From Corynebacterium choanae (GTDB lineage: Bacteria > Actinomycetota > Actinomycetes > Mycobacteriales > Mycobacteriaceae): DNA of 64,000 bases. Numbering within the stretch: position 1 is the first letter of the stretch; the number at the start of each line of letters is the position of its first letter. Both the position numbers and the translations under genes were made by a program. The stretch covers positions 1,240,001 through 1,304,000 of the forward strand of contig NZ_CP033896.1 in the NCBI RefSeq assembly GCF_003813965.1. Reading direction: 5' to 3'. The notes under the pieces were generated by a model that saw only the letters and a program-made list of their open reading frames with translations, was not told the DNA's origin and made no database searches. Below are positions 19,431 through 29,341 of this stretch, one piece after another.

Positions 19431-20162
19431 TTAGGTGCGTTTGCTGACGGTCTGGGAGAGCTGTGCTGCAGCCTGGGTTAGTCGTTCTGCCCAAAGTGCA
19501 CCAGGTGAGGGGGCGAGTCGTTCAGCTGGGCCTGATATCGACAGTGCGGCTACCATTTGCTGATGTTGAAACACTGGTGCCGAGAGGGAAGCGAGGCCTT
19601 TTTCGCGTTCAGCAACAGATTCAGCCCAACCTCGTTTGCGTACCTCAGCGAGATCTTGAACGGTATAGTTCGCTTCCGGCAGGATGAGATCCTGCAGTGC
19701 TGGTGTTGCCCAGGCGAGAAACACTTTCGCGGCTGAGCCAGCGGTGAGCTCCATGCGGGCTCCTACAGGGACAGTGTTCTGCAGACCTGATGGTGGTTCG
19801 AGTGAGGCGATGCAGGTGCGCATATTGCCGGTGAGTCGGTAGAGCTGCACTGATTCGCCGGTAGATTCCATGAGCGCAGACATTATCGGCGAGGCAGAAT
19901 CGATGAGTGAATCGCCTGCTTGCGTGCCGAGTGCAGCAAGCGCTTGGCCGACTCGCCATTTGCCATCATTGGTGCGGGAAAGGAATTGATGCACCTCGAG
20001 GGCGGTGGCAATCCGGTGCGCGGTCGCACGAGGTAGGCCAGTGGTTTGGCAGAGTTCGGTCAACGACAATGGTTCCTGCGCCACGGTGGTGAGGATCGTC
20101 ACGGCTCGGTCAAGAACCTGGATCCCGCTCGATGGAGTTTCCTCTCCGCTATACTTTCCCAT
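19431..20162 (-). CDS. ltbR: IclR-family repressor, probable LtbR
   Basis: 243 residues: an N-terminal winged helix-turn-helix (about 12-75, with LSLTELCQTTGLPRATAHR) and a C-terminal effector-binding IclR domain (about 85-240). It is divergent from leuC-leuD, exactly where C. glutamicum carries ltbR, the repressor of leucine and tryptophan synthesis genes. The intergenic region holds candidate operator sites, and another is found before leuB. Start ATG 20162; the upstream arm of an inverted repeat overlaps the start, suggesting autoregulation. The effector is not known from sequence. Confidence 0.88.
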   Translation of the reverse strand: MGKYSGEETPSSGIQVLDRAVTILTTVAQEPLSLTELCQTTGLPRATAHRIATALEVHQFLSRTNDGKWRVGQALAALGTQAGDSLIDSASPIMSALMESTGESVQLYRLTGNMRTCIASLEPPSGLQNTVPVGARMELTAGSAAKVFLAWATPALQDLILPEANYTVQDLAEVRKRGWAESVAEREKGLASLSAPVFQHQQMVAALSISGPAERLAPSPGALWAERLTQAAAQLSQTVSKRT

Positions 20163-20175
20163 ATTGCGATACTAT

Positions 20176-20204
20176 CATTCCAGAATGTGGGAAACATAGT
20201 GGGG
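20176..20204 (+). promoter_or_regulatory. Probable LtbR operators between ltbR and leuC
   Basis: Two adjoining 12-base units, CAGAATGTGGGA (20181-20192) and AACATAGTGGGG (20193-20204), match 9 and 10 of 12 positions of the remembered LtbR site CA(T/C)ATAGTG(A/G)GA. A palindrome CATTC-CA-GAATG (20176-20187) overlaps the first. AATGTGGGAA here and AATGTGAGAA before leuB differ by one base. Confidence 0.55.
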
Positions 20205-20362
20205 TGTACCCGTCCCCGTTTTTCCTCATTCGTTTCACCGCATCGCGGCTTCGCTCCGGCTCTTCTTATTGTCGGCGCAACCCGTGATACCGGCGGTACC
20301 ACCGCAGTGCTGTGCCAGCAGCCCGGTGATCAGCAACGGGGAGAAGGAGTTTGTGAGATCTC

Positions 20363-21829
20363 GTGGGTGAACAGCAGACCAGCCACACTAGCGTCCAACC
20401 GTCAGCTGCGCATCGCCAGCCGATGACGCTGGCAGAAAAAATCTGGCAGCGTCACCTGGTTCGTGCAGCAGGTGAAGGCCAACCCGATCACCTATTTATC
20501 GACCTGCATCTGCTCCACGAAGTGACGTCACCGCAAGCCTTTGATGGTCTGCGCCTCCAGGGGCGCGTGGTGCGTCACCCAGAGCTCACGCTCGCAACAG
20601 AAGATCACAATGTGCCCACCGAGGGGATTACCACCGGTGCCGTGTCAGAGATCGCTGATCCTATCTCCCGGCAGCAGGTGGAAGTATTGCGTCGCAATTG
20701 TGCCGAATTCGGCATTCCACTGTATCCGATGGGATCCAAACGCCAAGGGATTGTGCATGTGGTCGGTCCGGAACTTGGGCTCACCCAGCCGGGGATGACG
20801 ATTGTTTGTGGCGATTCGCATACCTCGACCCACGGGGCATTCGGGGCGATTGCGTTTGGTATCGGCACTTCGGTCGTCGAACATGTGCTTGCAACCCAAA
20901 CCATTGTCATGGAGCGGCCACAAACACTCGCGGTAAACGTCGTCGGCACCCGACAGCCCGGGGTCAGCGCGAAGGACATTATTTTGGCCATTATTGGACG
21001 TCTCGGAACGGGTGGCGGACAGGGGTACATTATCGAATACCGGGGGAACGTGATTGCTGATTGCAGCATGGAAGAGCGGATGACTATCTGCAATATGTCC
21101 ATTGAGGCCGGCGCCCGAGCAGGGCTCATCGCCCCCGATGAGACGACCTTTAAGTATCTGCAAGGCCGCCCGTTTGCGCCGCAGGGTGAGCTGTTTGCAC
21201 AGGCCGTTGCTGATTGGTCGACGCTGCGCACCGATGAGGGGGCGCGTTTTGATAAGGAAGTGACTGTTGATATCTCAACGCTTTCGCCACAAGTAACGTG
21301 GGGGACGAATCCGGCTCAATCCGTAAGTATCGACGAGTGTGTTCCCGATCCGTCTCGTTTTACCAGTGTGGATGACCGGCGCAGTGCCACCCGAGCGTTG
21401 GAATATATGGGGCTTACCCCGGGAACACCCATGTCGGCCATTGCGGTCGATACGGTGTTTATTGGTTCCTGCACCAATGGGCGGATTGAAGATCTGCGGA
21501 TAGCAGCTGAAATTCTGCGCGGTCGTCGCGTCGCTGATGGCGTGCGGGTGCTAGTGGTGCCAGGGTCGACCACAGTTGCCGCCGCCGCAGAAGCAGAAGG
21601 TTTGGCAGCGATTTTCAAGCAGGCTGGCGCGCAGTGGCGGCAGGCTGGGTGCTCGATGTGTTTGGCGATGAATCCAGACAAATTATCCCCCGGGCAGCGG
21701 GCAGCATCAACGTCGAATCGAAACTTTGAATCGCGTCAAGGACCAAAGGGACGAACCCACTTGGTGAGCCCCGCGGTTGCAGCCGCTACCGCAATTACCG
21801 GCAAGCTCACCAATCCAGCCAAGCTGTAG
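20363..21829 (+). CDS. leuC: 3-isopropylmalate dehydratase large subunit
   Basis: Converts 2-isopropylmalate to 3-isopropylmalate in leucine synthesis together with LeuD. 488 residues of the aconitase family. The three cysteines that hold the [4Fe-4S] cluster are visible at about 370 (GSCTNGR) and 430 and 433 (CSMC). Other family segments are [21 protein letters not shown] and [15 protein letters not shown] 20363 was taken as the start, with GAGAAGGAG about 13 bases upstream. leuD follows after about 110 bases. The ltbR-leuC spacer carries operator candidates. Confidence 0.96.
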   Translation: MGEQQTSHTSVQPSAAHRQPMTLAEKIWQRHLVRAAGEGQPDHLFIDLHLLHEVTSPQAFDGLRLQGRVVRHPELTLATEDHNVPTEGITTGAVSEIADPISRQQVEVLRRNCAEFGIPLYPMGSKRQGIVHVVGPELGLTQPGMTIVCGDSHTSTHGAFGAIAFGIGTSVVEHVLATQTIVMERPQTLAVNVVGTRQPGVSAKDIILAIIGRLGTGGGQGYIIEYRGNVIADCSMEERMTICNMSIEAGARAGLIAPDETTFKYLQGRPFAPQGELFAQAVADWSTLRTDEGARFDKEVTVDISTLSPQVTWGTNPAQSVSIDECVPDPSRFTSVDDRRSATRALEYMGLTPGTPMSAIAVDTVFIGSCTNGRIEDLRIAAEILRGRRVADGVRVLVVPGSTTVAAAAEAEGLAAIFKQAGAQWRQAGCSMCLAMNPDKLSPGQRAASTSNRNFESRQGPKGRTHLVSPAVAAATAITGKLTNPAKL

Positions 21830-21941
21830 TGCAGCAGTGGTGGAATGCCACGAAATGCGAGCGCCCGAGCTGTGAGTAACCCCACTAGCTGCTGGCACTG
21901 ATGGCTATGTTGAAAGAATTGAGAAAGCGAACGAAACCTTC

Positions 21942-22538
21942 ATGGAAGCGATAACTACCGTGACCGGCCGCGCCGTACCGCTGCCGCGAAGCAACATTGA
22001 TACCGATCAGATTCTGCCCGGCGCATATCTTAAGCGGGTGACCCGCACCGGGTTTGCTGATGTGTTATTTGAGCAGTGGCGTACCGAGCCAGACTTTGTG
22101 CTCAACGATCCAGCCAACCACGGCGCACCGATTCTGGTCGCGGGGGAGGACTTCGGTATCGGATCGTCCCGGGAGCATGCGGTGTGGGCACTGCGTGACT
22201 TCGGTTTTCGGGTGGTGATCTCATCGAGGTTTGCCGATATTTTCCGCAATAACGCTGGCAATAATGGGCTGCTCACCGCAGAAGTCACCGAAGAGGTGGC
22301 AGAGCAACTCTTTGCGTTGCTTGCTACGCAACCTGATTGTGCTGTCAGTGTTGATCTCACTAGCCTGACGATCACAGCAGGGAATGCGACATATCCGTTT
22401 ACGATTGACGAATACACCCGTTATCGCCTGCTCAATGGTCTCGACGACATTGGCATCACGCTTGAAGCTGCTGATGCTATTGCGGCCTATGCGGCACAGC
22501 GTCCACCGTGGATGCCGGTGACAACAACCGGCCAGTAA
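21942..22538 (+). CDS. leuD: 3-isopropylmalate dehydratase small subunit
   Basis: Small swivelling subunit of isopropylmalate isomerase. 198 residues, usual length. Seen are the N-terminal RSNIDTDQILPG and the substrate-specificity loop region GEDFGIGSSREHAVWALRDFG. It lies downstream of leuC in the same direction and probably shares its transcript. Short imperfect repeats follow the stop at 22571. Confidence 0.96.
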   Translation: MEAITTVTGRAVPLPRSNIDTDQILPGAYLKRVTRTGFADVLFEQWRTEPDFVLNDPANHGAPILVAGEDFGIGSSREHAVWALRDFGFRVVISSRFADIFRNNAGNNGLLTAEVTEEVAEQLFALLATQPDCAVSVDLTSLTITAGNATYPFTIDEYTRYRLLNGLDDIGITLEAADAIAAYAAQRPPWMPVTTTGQ

Positions 22539-22570
22539 CCCGTCTCACGCGCCACGCGTGGGTTGTGTCA

Positions 22571-22612
22571 GTTAGGTGCCGTTTCGGTTAGGTGCCTTGT
22601 CAGTTAGGCGAC
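22571..22612 (+). repeat. Three imperfect 16-base tandem repeats after leuD
   Basis: GTTAGGTGCC at 22571 and 22587 and GTTAGGCGAC at 22603 recur with a 16-base period. Function unknown. Confidence 0.6.
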
Positions 22613-22805
22613 GGCAGTGGGGAAGCTCACGCGGTCGTGTTCGCCCTCTGATTGATACCACGTCGCCTCCTGCTTGCTACAGGTAAAGTTCTTTACGTGA
22701 CCGCTTCACCGCCTGGTGGCGATCCCAGCATGTGGGAAGCGTACCTCTGGACGTCGAGGCAGTCTGCTGTCTTGCTCAAGCCCCTGTTGGAAAACGGATG
22801 CCCCC

Positions 22806-23237
22806 ATGATGATTAGTGCCCTGTTGTTTGCGGTGTTGTTCGCCGTGTTGTGCGTGTTTTACCTGGTGATTTATCGAAAAAGTGTGACCGGTGGCTTGTC
22901 GGTGGGACGGTTCGGTGGACCGGTGAATCCTGATACCACCGCCAGTGAGCAGGTGTGGCAAGACACGGTACGGCGCACAGCTCGTTTTCCGTTATGGCTT
23001 GCGCTCATCTCCGGGGTGGTTGCCGTCGGTGAAGTGCTGTTGAGTATGACCGATACGGTCATGCCAATGTTTCTCGTGGCGGCACTGGCGATTGCGGTGA
23101 TGTTTTTTATGCTCGTGCGCTATAACCTCACCGCGAGTGCAATCGCCCGTGAGCAATTAGGTTTGGCGGCGCGGCACCGGCCGGTGTTTCGGGAAAGCGA
23201 CACCGACGACGGCGCCGCCGCGCCGCAAGGCGGGTAG
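22806..23237 (+). CDS. Small membrane protein, SdpI-like
   Basis: About 143 residues with three hydrophobic segments (about 3-20, 58-77 and 82-104). Between the first two lies a hydrophilic loop, GPVNPDTTASEQVW, reminiscent of the SdpI/YhfL pattern in which a Gly/Arg-rich loop and a Ser..W motif follow the first helix. SdpI gives immunity to a killing peptide in Bacillus, but most homologues have no known role. ATG 22806 (or 22809) was chosen because the upstream in-frame residues are not membrane-like. The tail is acidic and Gly/Ala-rich. Confidence 0.5.
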   Translation: MMISALLFAVLFAVLCVFYLVIYRKSVTGGLSVGRFGGPVNPDTTASEQVWQDTVRRTARFPLWLALISGVVAVGEVLLSMTDTVMPMFLVAALAIAVMFFMLVRYNLTASAIAREQLGLAARHRPVFRESDTDDGAAAPQGG

Positions 23238-23309
23238 CACACCGTTTCTGCTCGTACGACCCGCTATTCGAGTGTTGCATGGCGGGTTGGTTGCAGTATT
23301 GGTACGCCG

Positions 23310-24314
23310 TTACTTTACTGGCAATGCTGAGGCAAGATAGTCAGCGCCGCACAATCGCCCTTGAGAGAAGGTCAGCAACCAGGCGGATCCTTTTTTGCAG
23401 ACCAGTTCCTCGTCAGGAATTGGCAGGCTGCCGCGGACACTTGCTGAGGCAAGATACTCCGGGATGGTTAACCCTTGCGACACCACCACCGGGATACCAT
23501 CGGTGGTTTCCAGGGCGATAAACTTCGCGAGCGATCCTTTCGGATCGGTTGTCCAGCCTTCGTCGCCGTAGCTTGTATCGACGGTGACAGGCACGCCGAG
23601 GGCTTCCGCAAGCGGGGCGGCTGTGTCCTGGCACCGGTCGGGGGCTGCCGAATACACCGCGGTCGGTCCAAAGGGGGTAAGCATCGCCACGAGCGCTTCG
23701 GCTTGCTTCACACCTTTTTTATCGAGCGGTCGTTTATTATCATCACCTGCCCAATTATGGCGGGCGAACGCGTGCGCGTGCCGCACCACAATCAACCGGG
23801 TTTGTTCAGGTAACGCAAGTCGTTTCGCTGCTTTAGTAAGCACTAGCGCATCCACCTCATAGGTGGCGCGGGCGATGGCTTGTTCGAGCGGCAGCCAGGC
23901 GATCGTATCGACTTCATCGTTGGCGACAAAGTCGCCGCCGGTGACTTCCGCAGTGAAATAGTAGACCGCCTTTTCCCGGGAGCCGACCGGATAGGTAATC
24001 AGTCCTAACAGTTTTCCTAACCGCACCGTATAGCCGGTTTCTTCCAAAATTTCCCGGGCAGCGGTGGCAGGGATTGATTCACCAGGATCGAGTTTGCCTT
24101 TCGCCAGTGACCAGTCGTCGTAGCGGGGACGGTGAATCATGGCATATTCGACGGTGCCATTGTCGCTGGTGCGATACACCACTGCACCGGCGGCGATCAC
24201 TCGCCGATTGCCTTCCCGCGCCGGATGCGGGCCGATCATCTGCAGGCGTCCTGCAAGTGACGACGCCGCTGCAGCGGCTACTGCATGGTGTGGACCTGAC
24301 TGTTGTGTTCCCAT
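23310..24314 (-). CDS. NUDIX hydrolase fused to histidine phosphatase (MutT1-like)
   Basis: 334 residues. The N-terminal half has a NUDIX box, GKLDPGESIPATAAREILEE; the C-terminal half has the phosphohistidine motif of the phosphoglycerate-mutase-like family, VVRHAHA. This two-domain layout is that of mycobacterial MutT1, which hydrolyses oxidised dGTP and related compounds, so a nucleotide-sanitising or dinucleoside-polyphosphate role is likely. ATG 24314 is supported by AGGAG upstream; the longer frame to 24656 has no such signal. It converges with the SdpI-like gene. Confidence 0.88.
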   Translation of the reverse strand: MGTQQSGPHHAVAAAAASSLAGRLQMIGPHPAREGNRRVIAAGAVVYRTSDNGTVEYAMIHRPRYDDWSLAKGKLDPGESIPATAAREILEETGYTVRLGKLLGLITYPVGSREKAVYYFTAEVTGGDFVANDEVDTIAWLPLEQAIARATYEVDALVLTKAAKRLALPEQTRLIVVRHAHAFARHNWAGDDNKRPLDKKGVKQAEALVAMLTPFGPTAVYSAAPDRCQDTAAPLAEALGVPVTVDTSYGDEGWTTDPKGSLAKFIALETTDGIPVVVSQGLTIPEYLASASVRGSLPIPDEELVCKKGSAWLLTFSQGRLCGADYLASALPVK

Positions 24315-24826
24315 GGGGCTGCTCCTAGAACAATGGTGTTCGCAACATCTCCGCGTCGCTGCAAGAAATACGTCAGCTCTAGCGTACGGGAAGTGATGCG
24401 AAAAGTTTGTGGAACCACCTGCACGCAGCAAAAATCTGCACCACCTCGTTGTGCTTGGTGTGGCGCGGGCGCAGCGCACAATGTTCGCAGCTACCTCAAT
24501 CCTTGACACTTCACCATTGTCGGGTGGTAACAGCAGTGTTGCCGTGGGGAGCAACAGCTTCCCCTTGACCCTGTTTTTCCGCCGTTGCTGTGTCACATCG
24601 CTAGGATTGTCGGTAGCACTGTGCCGAACAAGCAAGAAGCGAAGCACAATCACCATGCGGGCAAACGCTGTGCACTTGACAACGACGGCCAGCTGGCAAT
24701 GATCAAGTCAGCCTCAGCCGATTGTGGAGAAACCAGCTGTTTTGACTAGGCCAGGTTCGGCGGGCAGTGCCACCGAGCTCACCGTAGAAAGCAACGCTGT
24801 TGCGCAAGGAGTTTGTAAAAGAAACC
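24315..24826. other. Divergent intergenic region before gpsA
   Basis: About 510 bases between the NUDIX gene start and gpsA. No RNA gene or clear promoter was recognised; AAGGAG at 24806-24811 lies about 15 bases before the gpsA ATG, a long spacing. Confidence 0.4.
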
Positions 24827-25831
24827 ATGTCATTACCTCAAGTTGCAGTGATGGGTGCCGGTTCGTGGGGCACAACACTGGCGAAAGTTTTTGCTGATGC
24901 CGGCAACGAAGTGCGGCTGTGGGCGCGGCGCGAAGCAGCAGCAAAAGCCATTCAGATCACTCGGGAAAATGCTGACTATCTGCCAGGTTTAACCCTGCCA
25001 CGCACGATTACTGCCACCGCCTCCGCGAAGCTTGCCCTAGACGGCGCCGAAATTGTGGTGCTAGCAGTGCCGTCGCAAACGTTGCGGGATAATCTTGCCC
25101 GGTGGGCGGAAGATATCGAATCTGATTCGACTATCGTGTCGTTAGCGAAAGGTATTGAACAGTCCACCGGTTTGCGGATGAGCCAAGTCATTGAGGCGGT
25201 CACCGGCTGTGACCCTTCCCGGATTGCAGTGCTGTCAGGGCCTAACCTTGCCCGCGAAATTGCCCTTGGGCAGCCGGCGGCGACAGTGATCGCCTGCAGC
25301 GACGAAACCCGTGCAGAGGCGGTGCAGCGGGCAGTGGGTGCGCCCTATTTTCGTCCCTACACCAACACCGATGTGATCGGCTGCGAGATCGGTGGGGCAT
25401 GTAAAAATGTGGTGGCACTTGCCTGCGGTATGGCGCACGGCCGCGGCCTGGGGGAAAACTCCCAAGCATCATTGATTACCCGTGGCCTCGCAGAGATCGC
25501 CCGCCTCGGGGTGTCGCTGGGGGCAGATGCGGCAACGTTTTCCGGTTTGGCCGGGCTCGGTGACCTGGTTGCCACCTGTTCCTCCCCGCTGTCGCGCAAT
25601 CGCACCTTTGGCTATCATCTCGGCAAAGGGGACACGGTAGCCGAAGCATCAAAATCTACCCACGGGCAGGTCGCTGAAGGGGTGGTGAGTGCGCAATCAA
25701 TCTATGCGCTCGCCCAAAGCTGCAATGTAGAGATGCCAATTACTAGGGCAGTGTACCAAGTGTGCCATGAGGATATGGCAGTAGATGAAATGATTTTGGC
25801 ACTGATGGGGCGGCGTCGGAAGTCGGAATAG
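24827..25831 (+). CDS. gpsA: Glycerol-3-phosphate dehydrogenase [NAD(P)+]
   Basis: Reduces dihydroxyacetone phosphate to sn-glycerol-3-phosphate for phospholipid synthesis. About 334 residues. The N-terminal nucleotide fold has [17 protein letters not shown]; further family segments are [31 protein letters not shown] with the catalytic Lys, and SRNRTFG. ATG 24827 was chosen because the preceding in-frame residues from TTG 24800 lie in the ribosome binding region. ddl follows 42 bases later. Confidence 0.96.
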   Translation: MSLPQVAVMGAGSWGTTLAKVFADAGNEVRLWARREAAAKAIQITRENADYLPGLTLPRTITATASAKLALDGAEIVVLAVPSQTLRDNLARWAEDIESDSTIVSLAKGIEQSTGLRMSQVIEAVTGCDPSRIAVLSGPNLAREIALGQPAATVIACSDETRAEAVQRAVGAPYFRPYTNTDVIGCEIGGACKNVVALACGMAHGRGLGENSQASLITRGLAEIARLGVSLGADAATFSGLAGLGDLVATCSSPLSRNRTFGYHLGKGDTVAEASKSTHGQVAEGVVSAQSIYALAQSCNVEMPITRAVYQVCHEDMAVDEMILALMGRRRKSE

Positions 25832-25860
25832 TTGGCGTCGGCACCCCACCTCAGCCGGTG

Positions 25861-25866
25861 TAGGAT
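25861..25866 (+). promoter_or_regulatory. -10 box of ddl, leaderless type
   Basis: TAGGAT ends 7 bases before the ATG at 25874. The same bases could instead serve as a weak AGGA ribosome binding site, so ddl may be read from both the gpsA transcript and its own leaderless transcript. Confidence 0.4.
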
Positions 25867-25873
25867 GACCTGC

Positions 25874-26968
25874 ATGACAGATCAGCAAAACCTTATTCGG
25901 GTAGCCGTCATCTATGGTGGGCAAAGCTCAGAGCATTCCGTTGCCTGCGTCACCGGGCATGCCATTTTGCACAATATGGACACCACCCGGTTTACCCCAA
26001 TCCCGGTCGGTATCACCCGGGATGGCACCTGGGTGGTGGGAACCACCGACAGTGCCGAACTGACGATGCGGCCGGATTATCAACCGGAAGTTCGCCCCCG
26101 GGAAGAGCTGCGCCTGGCAGTCTCTCCACAGCACAAAGGCCAGTTTTATTATGTGTCCGGGGAACATGCCGGTGAGCTGTATGCGGAAGTGGATGTGATT
26201 TTTCCCGCGCTGCATGGTCACCGCGGCGAAGACGGCACCATCCAAGGGCTGTTTGAACTTTCTGGGATTGCCTATGTTGGCTGTGGGGTGTTAGCCAGCG
26301 CTGCCGGCATGGATAAGACAGCAACCAAACTGCTCCTGCAGGCAGCTGGGTTGTCGGTTGCCCCGCAGGTGGTGGTCACCGGTTCGCTGGACGAGGTAGT
26401 CGATGATATTGCTGCGTTAGGTTTGCCGGTGTATGTGAAACCGGCCAGTGGCGGCTCCTCTATTGGGGTGTCGAAAGTCACCCACCTCGATGATCTTGCC
26501 GCTGCGGTCGCAGCTGCTCGCAAAGAAGATCACAAAGTGCTTGTCGAACGGGAAATGGTGGGGCCTGAAGTCGAGGTTGCCATTGTGGAATATCCCGACG
26601 GTCGGCTGCGGGCCGCCACCCCAGCCCAGTTGCAGGGCACCACCGATTCTGCACAAGGGTTCTACGATTTCGACACCAAATATTTAGCCAATACGGTGCA
26701 AGCTGCGATCCCTGCCCCGATCGGGGAGGAAGCCATCGCCGAAATCCAGCAGCTCGCCCTGCGGGCATTCCAAGCTCTGGGGGCGCGTGGCCTGTCGCGG
26801 GTAGATTTCTTCCTCACCGATGACGGCCCGGTGGTCAACGAAATCAACACCATGCCCGGGTTCACCCCGATCTCCATGTATCCGCAAGAATTCGCCTATG
26901 ACGGCGTAAGCTATCCGGAACTCCTCGGCATCCTTATTGAGCAAGCCCTGCACAGCAGCCGCACCTAG
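25874..26968 (+). CDS. ddl: D-alanine--D-alanine ligase
   Basis: ATP-dependent joining of two D-alanines for peptidoglycan precursors, in the cytoplasm. About 364 residues with the ATP-grasp fold. Visible are YGGQSSEHSVA near the N-terminus, HGHRGEDGTIQG, PVYVKPASGGSSIGV, RVDFFLTDDG and the C-terminal NEINTMPGFTPISMYP with metal and phosphate ligands. It sits between gpsA and the DUF3515 gene, the normal order in Corynebacterium. Confidence 0.96.
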   Translation: MTDQQNLIRVAVIYGGQSSEHSVACVTGHAILHNMDTTRFTPIPVGITRDGTWVVGTTDSAELTMRPDYQPEVRPREELRLAVSPQHKGQFYYVSGEHAGELYAEVDVIFPALHGHRGEDGTIQGLFELSGIAYVGCGVLASAAGMDKTATKLLLQAAGLSVAPQVVVTGSLDEVVDDIAALGLPVYVKPASGGSSIGVSKVTHLDDLAAAVAAARKEDHKVLVEREMVGPEVEVAIVEYPDGRLRAATPAQLQGTTDSAQGFYDFDTKYLANTVQAAIPAPIGEEAIAEIQQLALRAFQALGARGLSRVDFFLTDDGPVVNEINTMPGFTPISMYPQEFAYDGVSYPELLGILIEQALHSSRT

Positions 26969-27161
26969 CTGTGCGGCGTCGGCACGCCACAGACAACCGA
27001 TCCTGTGTGCGCCGTCGCAGCAAACCAGGGATTTCAGGATGGTTGCGGTGGCGCAGCGGGCGCAAGCATGCTGCGCTGCTCCTCGTTTTTTTAGAAAATG
27101 CACACCAGCGTGTTCACGCGTACACCAGCGTTTCCTGCCGGACAAGCATGCCGCGGACTGC

Positions 27162-28121
27162 TTACAGATCGCGGCTGGTGATGAGACCGGCAATCGTCAC
27201 CAGCACCGGTTGGGCTATCTGTTGGGGTGCTGAGATCGCAAACTGCTGCCGGGTGCCTTGCGGATAATACACGGCACTGGTGGTGCCCTGCGCAAGAGTA
27301 GTGTCGGTGAAAAATGGTACCGAATCCACCTGATCCAATATCGCGGTGGGCGCATAGTTTGCCGAATTCTCCACCCCGCAGCGCACAACAACCGGCTCAT
27401 AGCCGGTAGCAATCCATGCCCGGGTGGTAGCCGGATCAAACCCGGCGCCTTCCAGCTGATCTGTAGTGGCCGGCACATAGTCCTCATCGTCGGCAAGCAC
27501 CGTCGAAAAAGCCTCCAGCGACCTGCTGCAAACTGCCGTATCAGCAGAAGCTGCCATTGGTAGCTCGGCAAGCGGTGCGGCAGCAGGAGTAGCCCGGGAA
27601 GTTTTCAACGGATCAGCAAGCGCGGTGAAATCATGCAACACTGATTCGGTTAATGCTGCCCGCGGCCCGGTTACGGCAATCGTCGCCGCCGTATTAATCG
27701 TGTAAAACGACGCCAAATCAACCCCTGGAGTGGTGTCGACGACCAGAATCCAATCAACATCGTCAACGGTAAGCACCTTGGACAGGCGGTCGTATTGGGC
27801 GGGCAAATCAACCCCACAGCGGCTCACAATCCGCTGGGTGGAATCCTTCACCCACGCAACCACCCCAGCAGGCGCCGGATCAACCAGCGGCACCTGCACA
27901 AACTCATCCAACTCGGTGGGGGCTTGCGCCACCATGGTTGCACACGCCGGCGAATCAGCCGCCGGGGCAGGAAAATTCGCCACCGACACCGGCTGATAGC
28001 GTGCCTGGTCATAGACGTAGCGTGCCCCCCACAATGCGGCGATCACAAACACAATCGCCAACGCTAACGCAAGAAGAAGCGGACGACGACGAAACGAAAT
28101 ACCCGGCTGCTGCACTGTCAT
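27162..28121 (-). CDS. DUF3515 protein with a tandem duplicated domain
   Basis: 319 residues: a single N-terminal membrane anchor (about 14-34) followed by an extracytoplasmic part. The DUF3515 signature, an early Cys followed later by V..RCGV, appears twice: ACATMV with IVSRCGVDLP in the first half and AVCSRSL with VVRCGVENSA in the second. The family is actinobacterial, anchored, of unknown function, and usually found between ddl and thiL as here. The four cysteines may form two disulfides. A TAGACT -10 box on the minus strand (28136-28131) lies 9 bases before the ATG. Confidence 0.78.
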   Translation of the reverse strand: MTVQQPGISFRRRPLLLALALAIVFVIAALWGARYVYDQARYQPVSVANFPAPAADSPACATMVAQAPTELDEFVQVPLVDPAPAGVVAWVKDSTQRIVSRCGVDLPAQYDRLSKVLTVDDVDWILVVDTTPGVDLASFYTINTAATIAVTGPRAALTESVLHDFTALADPLKTSRATPAAAPLAELPMAASADTAVCSRSLEAFSTVLADDEDYVPATTDQLEGAGFDPATTRAWIATGYEPVVVRCGVENSANYAPTAILDQVDSVPFFTDTTLAQGTTSAVYYPQGTRQQFAISAPQQIAQPVLVTIAGLITSRDL

Positions 28122-28300
28122 AGTTGCATTAGTCTAGATACCTGGCCGGTGAAGTCCAACGCGGCAACCAGGTACAACGACAACAGTCAATCCTGGATTC
28201 GACGCCAACCCGGCCAGCACCCTGCGCCGGTAGGGTAGAACACACCAAAAGCCCCACCAGCGGCAGCAACACCGCCCCCACCATCTGACTGCGAGAACCT

Positions 28301-29338
28301 ATGAACCCCGCGACACCGCACCATGCAGGGATACCACCCATCCCGGACTATCCGGCCACACCAACCGTCGGTGACTTCGCAGAACACGAACTTATCGCCA
28401 CCATCACCGACATCGCACCATCCGCCCGCAATGGTGACGATGCAGCAGTCATCGACCTGCCAAACCCGGCCGCCCGCAGCGTCATCACCACCGACACCTT
28501 GGTCTGTGGACGCCATTTCCGTCACGACTTTTCCACCGCCTACGAAGTCGGCCACAAAGCAGTAGTACAAAACGTTGCCGACATTGTTGCCATGGGCGCC
28601 ACCCCACAAGCACTCCTGCTTGCCCTGGCACTACCCCGCACCCTACCAATCGCCTGGATCACCGACTTCGCCAGCGGGATAGCCGCCATGCTCGACCACT
28701 ATGCCATCGAACTCGTCGGCGGCGACATCACCATCAGCGACACCCTCGTAATCGGAGTAACCGCAACCGGCACCATCACCGGACCCAAACCACCCCTGAC
28801 CGTCACCGGGGCACGCGCCGGTCAACACCTCCTCGCCTCCGGGGCAATCGGACACTCCGCTGCCGGCCTCGACCTCCTCAGCCACTTCGGACGCAACCAC
28901 ATTCCCCCCGCACTCGCCCCACTCGTTACCCACCACTGTGCACCCCGACCAGCCCCCGGACGCGGCGCAGTAGCCAGAGCCACCGGCGCCAGCGCCATGA
29001 CCGACAACTCCGACGGGCTAATCCGCGACCTCACCGTCATCGCCACCCGCTCCGGAATCACCATAGAACTCTATCCCGACGCACTCCAGCCCGATCCGCT
29101 GCTCCAACACGCCGCAACCCTGCTCGGCAAAGACCCCCAAACCTGGACACTACACGGCGGCGAAGACCACACCCTCCTGGCAGTAAGCCCCACCGAACAA
29201 ACCCACGGCTTCCGAGTCATCGGCAAAACCCTGCCCAAAGGCCAGCATCCAATCCTGCTGAACGGCAAACCACCCGCCAGCACCGGCGGCTGGGACTCCA
29301 TCCGCTCCACCTCACACACCCAAACACCACACCGATAA
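28301..29338 (+). CDS. thiL: Thiamine-monophosphate kinase
   Basis: Phosphorylates thiamine monophosphate to the active diphosphate cofactor. 345 residues. Seen are GDDAAVID, the TTDTLVCGRHF segment, the metal-binding VQNVADIVAMGA, GGDITISD and MTDNSDGLIRDL, all typical of ThiL. The coding strand is extremely C-rich. ung begins 3 bases after the stop and is certainly co-transcribed. The DUF3515 gene upstream is divergent. Confidence 0.95.
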   Translation: MNPATPHHAGIPPIPDYPATPTVGDFAEHELIATITDIAPSARNGDDAAVIDLPNPAARSVITTDTLVCGRHFRHDFSTAYEVGHKAVVQNVADIVAMGATPQALLLALALPRTLPIAWITDFASGIAAMLDHYAIELVGGDITISDTLVIGVTATGTITGPKPPLTVTGARAGQHLLASGAIGHSAAGLDLLSHFGRNHIPPALAPLVTHHCAPRPAPGRGAVARATGASAMTDNSDGLIRDLTVIATRSGITIELYPDALQPDPLLQHAATLLGKDPQTWTLHGGEDHTLLAVSPTEQTHGFRVIGKTLPKGQHPILLNGKPPASTGGWDSIRSTSHTQTPHR

Positions 29339-29341
29339 CCC

